Assembly: GCA_964244585.1 (NCBI GenBank)
Contig: CAXTJM010000011.1
Location: 1-64,000, forward strand
Length of the DNA: 64,000 nucleotides
Direction of reading: 5' to 3'
Source: LMUY01 sp964244585
GTDB lineage: Bacteria > Pseudomonadota > Alphaproteobacteria > Acetobacterales > Acetobacteraceae
A program made the position numbers and the translations under genes. Below, in pieces: positions 60,817 through 64,000 of this stretch; position 1 is the stretch's first letter, and every line of letters begins with the position of its first letter. A model generated the notes under the pieces. The model ran no database searches, had not been told where the DNA came from, and was given only the letters and a program-made list of their open reading frames with translations.

Positions 60817-61994
60817 GCCGAGACCAACGCCGATTGCCGGGCCGTGCGCGTGCGCGACGCGGCTGGCATGCAACGCCGGGCAACGGCAGAGCAGACGGCT
60901 TCCACCTGGGTCGGCGTCATGTCCTGCCAGAACGGCAAGCCCACGACGCGTGGAGCCAGGCCTTCCGTCACGTCCAGCCGCTCAGCCAGTTCGGCAGCGA
61001 AGGCGGGCTGCCGATGGCAGCCGCCGCCCCACCAGCGTAGCGTCCCGATGCCGTCTTCCGCAAGCTCGGCCACGGCGCCCAGCCGATCGGCGGGCCACAC
61101 CACGTTGAGCGTGGAGCCCACCCAGTTGCCGCCGAATCCGGGGCTGGCGAGCAACCCGGGGATGGCGCGCAGCCTGGTCGCGTAGGCGCGGGTGACGGCG
61201 GCCCAGCGCCCCCTTGTCTCGCCCCACTGGTCCAATGCGGCCAACCCGATCGCCGAGGAGTACTCGCTGATCTTGGCGTTGATGCCGGGCAGCATGGACT
61301 CGCGCGTTCCCAGGAAGCCGAAATTGGTCAACCGGCGGAACCGTTCCAGCCAGGCATTGTCGCGCGACAGGACGGCGCCGCCTTCCCCCACGCCGAACAC
61401 CTTGGTGGCGTGTAGGCTGATGACGGTGGGACATTGGCCCAGGCGCATGGGCCCGCCGCGCCGCAGGGTGTCGAAGGCCGCAGCGGCGTCTAAGACCACC
61501 GTCATCCCGGTCTCCGCCGCGACGCCGTCCCAGGCTGCGGTGTCGAGCGGGCCGCCGAACGGAGAGACGATGACAGCCGCAACTGCCCCCACCCGTCGTG
61601 CCGTCTCGACGACGGCGACCGGGTCGGGCACCCAGCTCCGCGGATGCACATCGACGAAGCAGGGACGCAACCCCGCCTGGAGGACGGCGCCGGCGGTGGC
61701 GGCAAAGGTCCAGGACGGCAGCAGGCAAACCCCGCCCGGCGCCAGCCCGCTGGCCTGCAATGCCAGGGTAAGGGCGGAGGTGGCATTGTTCGCCAATGCC
61801 ATCTGGTCGCGCTGCACACCCCAATGGTCCGCCAGGCGAGCGTGGAAGCGGAGCCAGAGCGGTCCGTGATTGGCATACCAGCCGTTGCTGTCGATCTCGC
61901 GCAGGTAGGGCAGGATGGCGGCGGCGGATGGCAGGCGGGGACGTGCGACCGGAATCGCCGGAGGTTCGAAGTTCCGGGCCGAGGACGCCGGCAT
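60813..61994 (-). CDS. DegT/DnrJ/EryC1-type PLP aminotransferase
   Basis: 393 residues from the ATG at 61994 (a GTG one codon earlier overlaps the upstream stop as GTGA). PLP lysine K198 in SLHATKVFGVGEGG, D169 in VVLDAAAAFD, N-terminal WYANHGPLWLRFHARLA and NNATSALTLAL as in nucleotide-sugar aminotransferases. Second gene of the operon after the glycosyltransferase. Probably produces an amino sugar from a keto-sugar nucleotide. Confidence 0.9.
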   Translation of the reverse strand: MPASSARNFEPPAIPVARPRLPSAAAILPYLREIDSNGWYANHGPLWLRFHARLADHWGVQRDQMALANNATSALTLALQASGLAPGGVCLLPSWTFAATAGAVLQAGLRPCFVDVHPRSWVPDPVAVVETARRVGAVAAVIVSPFGGPLDTAAWDGVAAETGMTVVLDAAAAFDTLRRGGPMRLGQCPTVISLHATKVFGVGEGGAVLSRDNAWLERFRRLTNFGFLGTRESMLPGINAKISEYSSAIGLAALDQWGETRGRWAAVTRAYATRLRAIPGLLASPGFGGNWVGSTLNVVWPADRLGAVAELAEDGIGTLRWWGGGCHRQPAFAAELAERLDVTEGLAPRVVGLPFWQDMTPTQVEAVCSAVARRCMPAASRTRTARQSALVSA

Positions 61995-63181
61995 CACGCC
62001 GCGTCCATCATGAAGGGCAGCATGTGCTCGCCGGACCGTGCCAGTTCCGCGAGGCAGACCAGACGCCTCAGGAAGACCCCCGGATCGTTGTTGGCGGCGA
62101 CGTAGGCGTCAGCCGGCTGCGTGTCCGGCTCTGCCATGTCGGCCAGCGCGGCGGCGAACCGGTCGGTCAGGGCGGAGTCGTTCCACTCGACCCCGGTGTA
62201 GCTGGGGATGGCGGCGAGTGCGGTGCGGGAGAACGCATTGTCGTCGGAGATCACCCGGCAGCCCGCGGCGAAACCGCGCAGCACCCGCTCGTGCAGCCCG
62301 GTCGATTGGTTCGGGTTGGAATTCAGCAGAACCTGGGTGTCGGCATACAGCGTCTCCAGGTGGGAGGCGTCGATCGGCGGGCGGAACTTTGCCCGGCCGG
62401 GTTCGCCGGACAGATGGTCCCATCCGCCGCCCACGATCGTCACGGGCAGCGGCCGCAGGGCACGGACCATCATGGTGGCGCGGTGGTTGCGCATGAACGT
62501 GTCCAACTCCGCCAGGAGGCCGAACAGCAGGTCCGGCCTGCCATCCAGCAGGACACGGTGGCTGCGCAGGCAGTCCAGCACCGTCGGCAGGATGGCCGCC
62601 GTCCCCATCGCGCAGAGTGCATCCGCACTGTCGTTCAGGACGGCCCGCGTGATGGCCGGCCACCGCGCCCACCTCGCCCGTTGCCCCGCCGCGTCGCCGC
62701 CACCCTTCACCAGCACTGCGCGGTTGGCGCGCTGCCGCCACGGGATGTCGCCGCGCGCCGGGTTGGAGAGCACGCCGAGCGAGACGCAGGCATTGATCTG
62801 CGGCGCGTGGAAACACCGCTCCTGCACCTGCAGCCAGTCGTCGTAGACGTAGGCGTTCACGACGTAGCGGGACTGGACGCGATGGTTGCCCGGCATGATG
62901 TATGGCGGGTCTGCCAGGACCGAGATGAACGGCGTCTTCGTGGCTTCCCAGAAATTGCCGCCGTCAATGGCAAGTCGTGAACCGATCCCGGCGTAACCCC
63001 AGGCAAAGGCCACGTCCTGGGCCATGAGTGGAAGCAGCCGCTCCAGAAAGCCGGGTTGGCACACATCCAGCACGTGGCACTGCACGTCGTCGCTCTGTAG
63101 GAGCGCTCCGAACCGCTCGCTCTGGCAACGGAGGATCCCGTTGGCATTTTCCCCGACGATGGCAACGACGTGGCGAGGCAT
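61994..63181 (-). CDS. CgeB/glycosyltransferase-1-like protein
   Basis: 395 residues. GT-B-like architecture: N-terminal VVAIVGENANGILR, middle VTIVGGGWDHL, and C-terminal donor-binding segment STGLHERVLRGFAAGCRVISDDN with the conserved Glu. Resembles the glycosyltransferase / CgeB-type families that build spore or surface glycans. The start at 63181 is preferred because GGAGGG lies five bases upstream; a start at 63193 would put that RBS inside the gene. First gene of the operon. Acceptor unknown. Confidence 0.85.
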   Translation of the reverse strand: MPRHVVAIVGENANGILRCQSERFGALLQSDDVQCHVLDVCQPGFLERLLPLMAQDVAFAWGYAGIGSRLAIDGGNFWEATKTPFISVLADPPYIMPGNHRVQSRYVVNAYVYDDWLQVQERCFHAPQINACVSLGVLSNPARGDIPWRQRANRAVLVKGGGDAAGQRARWARWPAITRAVLNDSADALCAMGTAAILPTVLDCLRSHRVLLDGRPDLLFGLLAELDTFMRNHRATMMVRALRPLPVTIVGGGWDHLSGEPGRAKFRPPIDASHLETLYADTQVLLNSNPNQSTGLHERVLRGFAAGCRVISDDNAFSRTALAAIPSYTGVEWNDSALTDRFAAALADMAEPDTQPADAYVAANNDPGVFLRRLVCLAELARSGEHMLPFMMDAA

Positions 63182-63332
63182 TTTGCCCTCCATATTCGAC
63201 CTGAGTGTGTCTGGAGAACATTGCCAACACGTTAAGCGTGCCGCGTCGTGGCCCCCACGCCGCGCGGGACGAAACCCCGGGCGCGATCGTTTGAGGTTGC
63301 TCGAAGATAAATCGCTTTTGCGAGCAGAGGCT

Positions 63333-63348
63333 GAAGCGTGACCGCTTC
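63333..63348 (-). terminator. Short hairpin downstream of the DyP gene
   Basis: GAAGCG (63333-63338) and CGCTTC (63343-63348) form a perfect 6-bp stem with a 4-base loop, 22 bases after the DyP stop codon. A few U residues follow further on, without a clean tract. Weak terminator candidate in the 189-base gap that also precedes the glycosyltransferase operon. Confidence 0.35.
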
Positions 63349-63370
63349 TGCTACCCGAAGCGATGACGCC

Positions 63371-64000
63371 TCAGAACAGCGCCTGGCCGATAAAGCCGCC
63401 TTCCACGACGCCGGGCGGGATCGCGAACAATCCGCCGCCGGTGTGGGTGGTGTACTGGTTCAACGCATCGAGCTTGGACATCGTCTCGAACATCTTGATG
63501 AAGCTGGTGCGCGGGTCGCGCTGGTAGCAGATGAACAGCAGGCCGGCATCGTATTCCAGCCCTTGCCGCCACGGCGGCCAACGCTCCGCGATGACGTTCA
63601 CGCCGTCATTGTAGGAAAACGCCCGGCGCAGCATTTGCGCGCCGTCGTTGCTGGCCGCCGCGGCCAGCCGGATATGGGCGTTCTGCGCGATCACCGGGTT
63701 GCCGTCGGCATCCTCGGCGTCCAGGTCGATGGGGTCGAACTCGGTCTTGCCGCCCAGCGGGGCGCCGGAATATTTCCGCCGCCCGATGGTTTCCTCCTGG
63801 AACGACACGTCCGTTTCGTCCCAGTGCTCCAGCGCCATGCGGATCCGGCGCGCCACCATGTAGGTGCCGTTCCGCATCCAGGCCGGCGCCTCGTCGGCCA
63901 CCCAGACGACGTCTTCCAGGCTGGCCGGGTTGGACTTGGTGGCGCCGTCCGCCGTTTCGCTGGGGCGCCGCGCAATCGGGTTCTGCGTGCCGTCGCGGAA
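63371..64000 (-). CDS. DyP-type peroxidase / EfeB-like deferrochelatase (5' end outside window)
   Basis: The visible 209 C-terminal residues begin FRDGTQNP, the GxxDG motif whose Asp is the distal acid of dye-decolorizing peroxidases. Then come TYMVARRIRM with the distal arginine region, DPIDLDAEDADG, AQNAHIRLAAAASN with the proximal haem-ligand histidine, LRRAFSYNDG and the C-terminal FICYQRDPR. Such enzymes oxidise a range of substrates with H2O2 or release iron from haem in the EfeUOB system. Any Tat signal would be upstream, outside the window. The frame is open to base 64000. Confidence 0.92.
   Translation of the reverse strand, partial: FRDGTQNPIARRPSETADGATKSNPASLEDVVWVADEAPAWMRNGTYMVARRIRMALEHWDETDVSFQEETIGRRKYSGAPLGGKTEFDPIDLDAEDADGNPVIAQNAHIRLAAAASNDGAQMLRRAFSYNDGVNVIAERWPPWRQGLEYDAGLLFICYQRDPRTSFIKMFETMSKLDALNQYTTHTGGGLFAIPPGVVEGGFIGQALF

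Noticed and set aside
63228..63240. CACG..CGTG imperfect palindrome upstream of the glycosyltransferase operon
   Set aside because: Only four-base arms; easily chance at this GC content.
1..64000. Search for CRISPR arrays, insertion sequences, att sites and prophage genes
   Set aside because: No regularly spaced direct repeats, transposase or integrase motifs seen on either strand.

Overview
The window comes from a high-GC bacterial chromosome and looks alphaproteobacterial, most probably an Acetobacteraceae-type Rhodospirillales. The clues are a ChpT-type phosphotransferase, an NDUFS4-like complex I subunit, an NDUFAF5-like methyltransferase, a DUF4167 protein, the gene string lysC-ptsP-rodZ-ispG-hisS-prfA-prmC, and a phosphoketolase/acetate kinase pair. 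The taxonomy is an inference from gene content. I see no phage genes, insertion sequences or CRISPR array. Genes are packed very tightly: no gene-free stretch exceeds 300 bases. The longest gaps are about 190 bases (52086-52272, 63182-63370, 54966-55144, 25879-26054). Many junctions are 1-4 base stop/start overlaps, and most convergent pairs abut or overlap.

Layout. 1-9.4 kb: the 3' part of glnD, a small secreted protein, a proline-rich microprotein and an RTX-like glycine/aspartate-rich protein, then xfp and ackA (phosphoketolase shunt) and fumarylacetoacetase. 9.4-13.9 kb: tRNA-Asn, a phosphonate-related group (phnM, a DUF1045 2H phosphoesterase, phnN on the other strand), gamma-glutamyltransferase and a small membrane protein. 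14-18.9 kb: an MFS carrier coupled to a TPP enzyme, a secreted protein, an NDUFS4-like protein and a quinone-oxidoreductase-like enzyme. 18.9-25.3 kb: an operon of two amidohydrolases around a dipeptide-type ABC importer that has permeases and a binding protein but no ATPase. 25.3-29.8 kb: a degenerate PIG-L-like protein diverging from a nucleotidyltransferase / PhyH dioxygenase / class II aldolase / HAD operon, then exonuclease III.

29.8-40.9 kb is a long co-directional housekeeping string (lysC, nitronate monooxygenase, ptsP, rodZ, ispG, hisS, prfA, prmC, DUF4167) with a ccdAB-type toxin-antitoxin pair placed between ispG and hisS. 40.9-45.4 kb: ubiG, DUF1178, glutaredoxin, comF, the NDUFAF5-like methyltransferase, moaA and DUF3553. 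45.5-50.5 kb: chpT followed by a compact chemotaxis-like cluster, cheA (hybrid, with two CheW-like modules and a receiver), cheW, cheY and cheR. 50.4-55 kb: a D-threonine-aldolase-like PLP enzyme, a PagL-like lipid A deacylase, a small membrane protein and a DUF1501/DUF1800 pair. 55.1-57.2 kb: a lone fusA outside any ribosomal operon.

57.3-63.2 kb is the most unusual part: a six-gene, almost gapless operon (CgeB-like glycosyltransferase, DegT aminotransferase, methyltransferase, DegT aminotransferase, a DegT-like protein without the catalytic lysine, WbqC-like protein) that probably builds a modified surface sugar or small glycoconjugate. The window ends inside a DyP-type peroxidase gene. Functions are read from motifs and family resemblance only; no searches were run.
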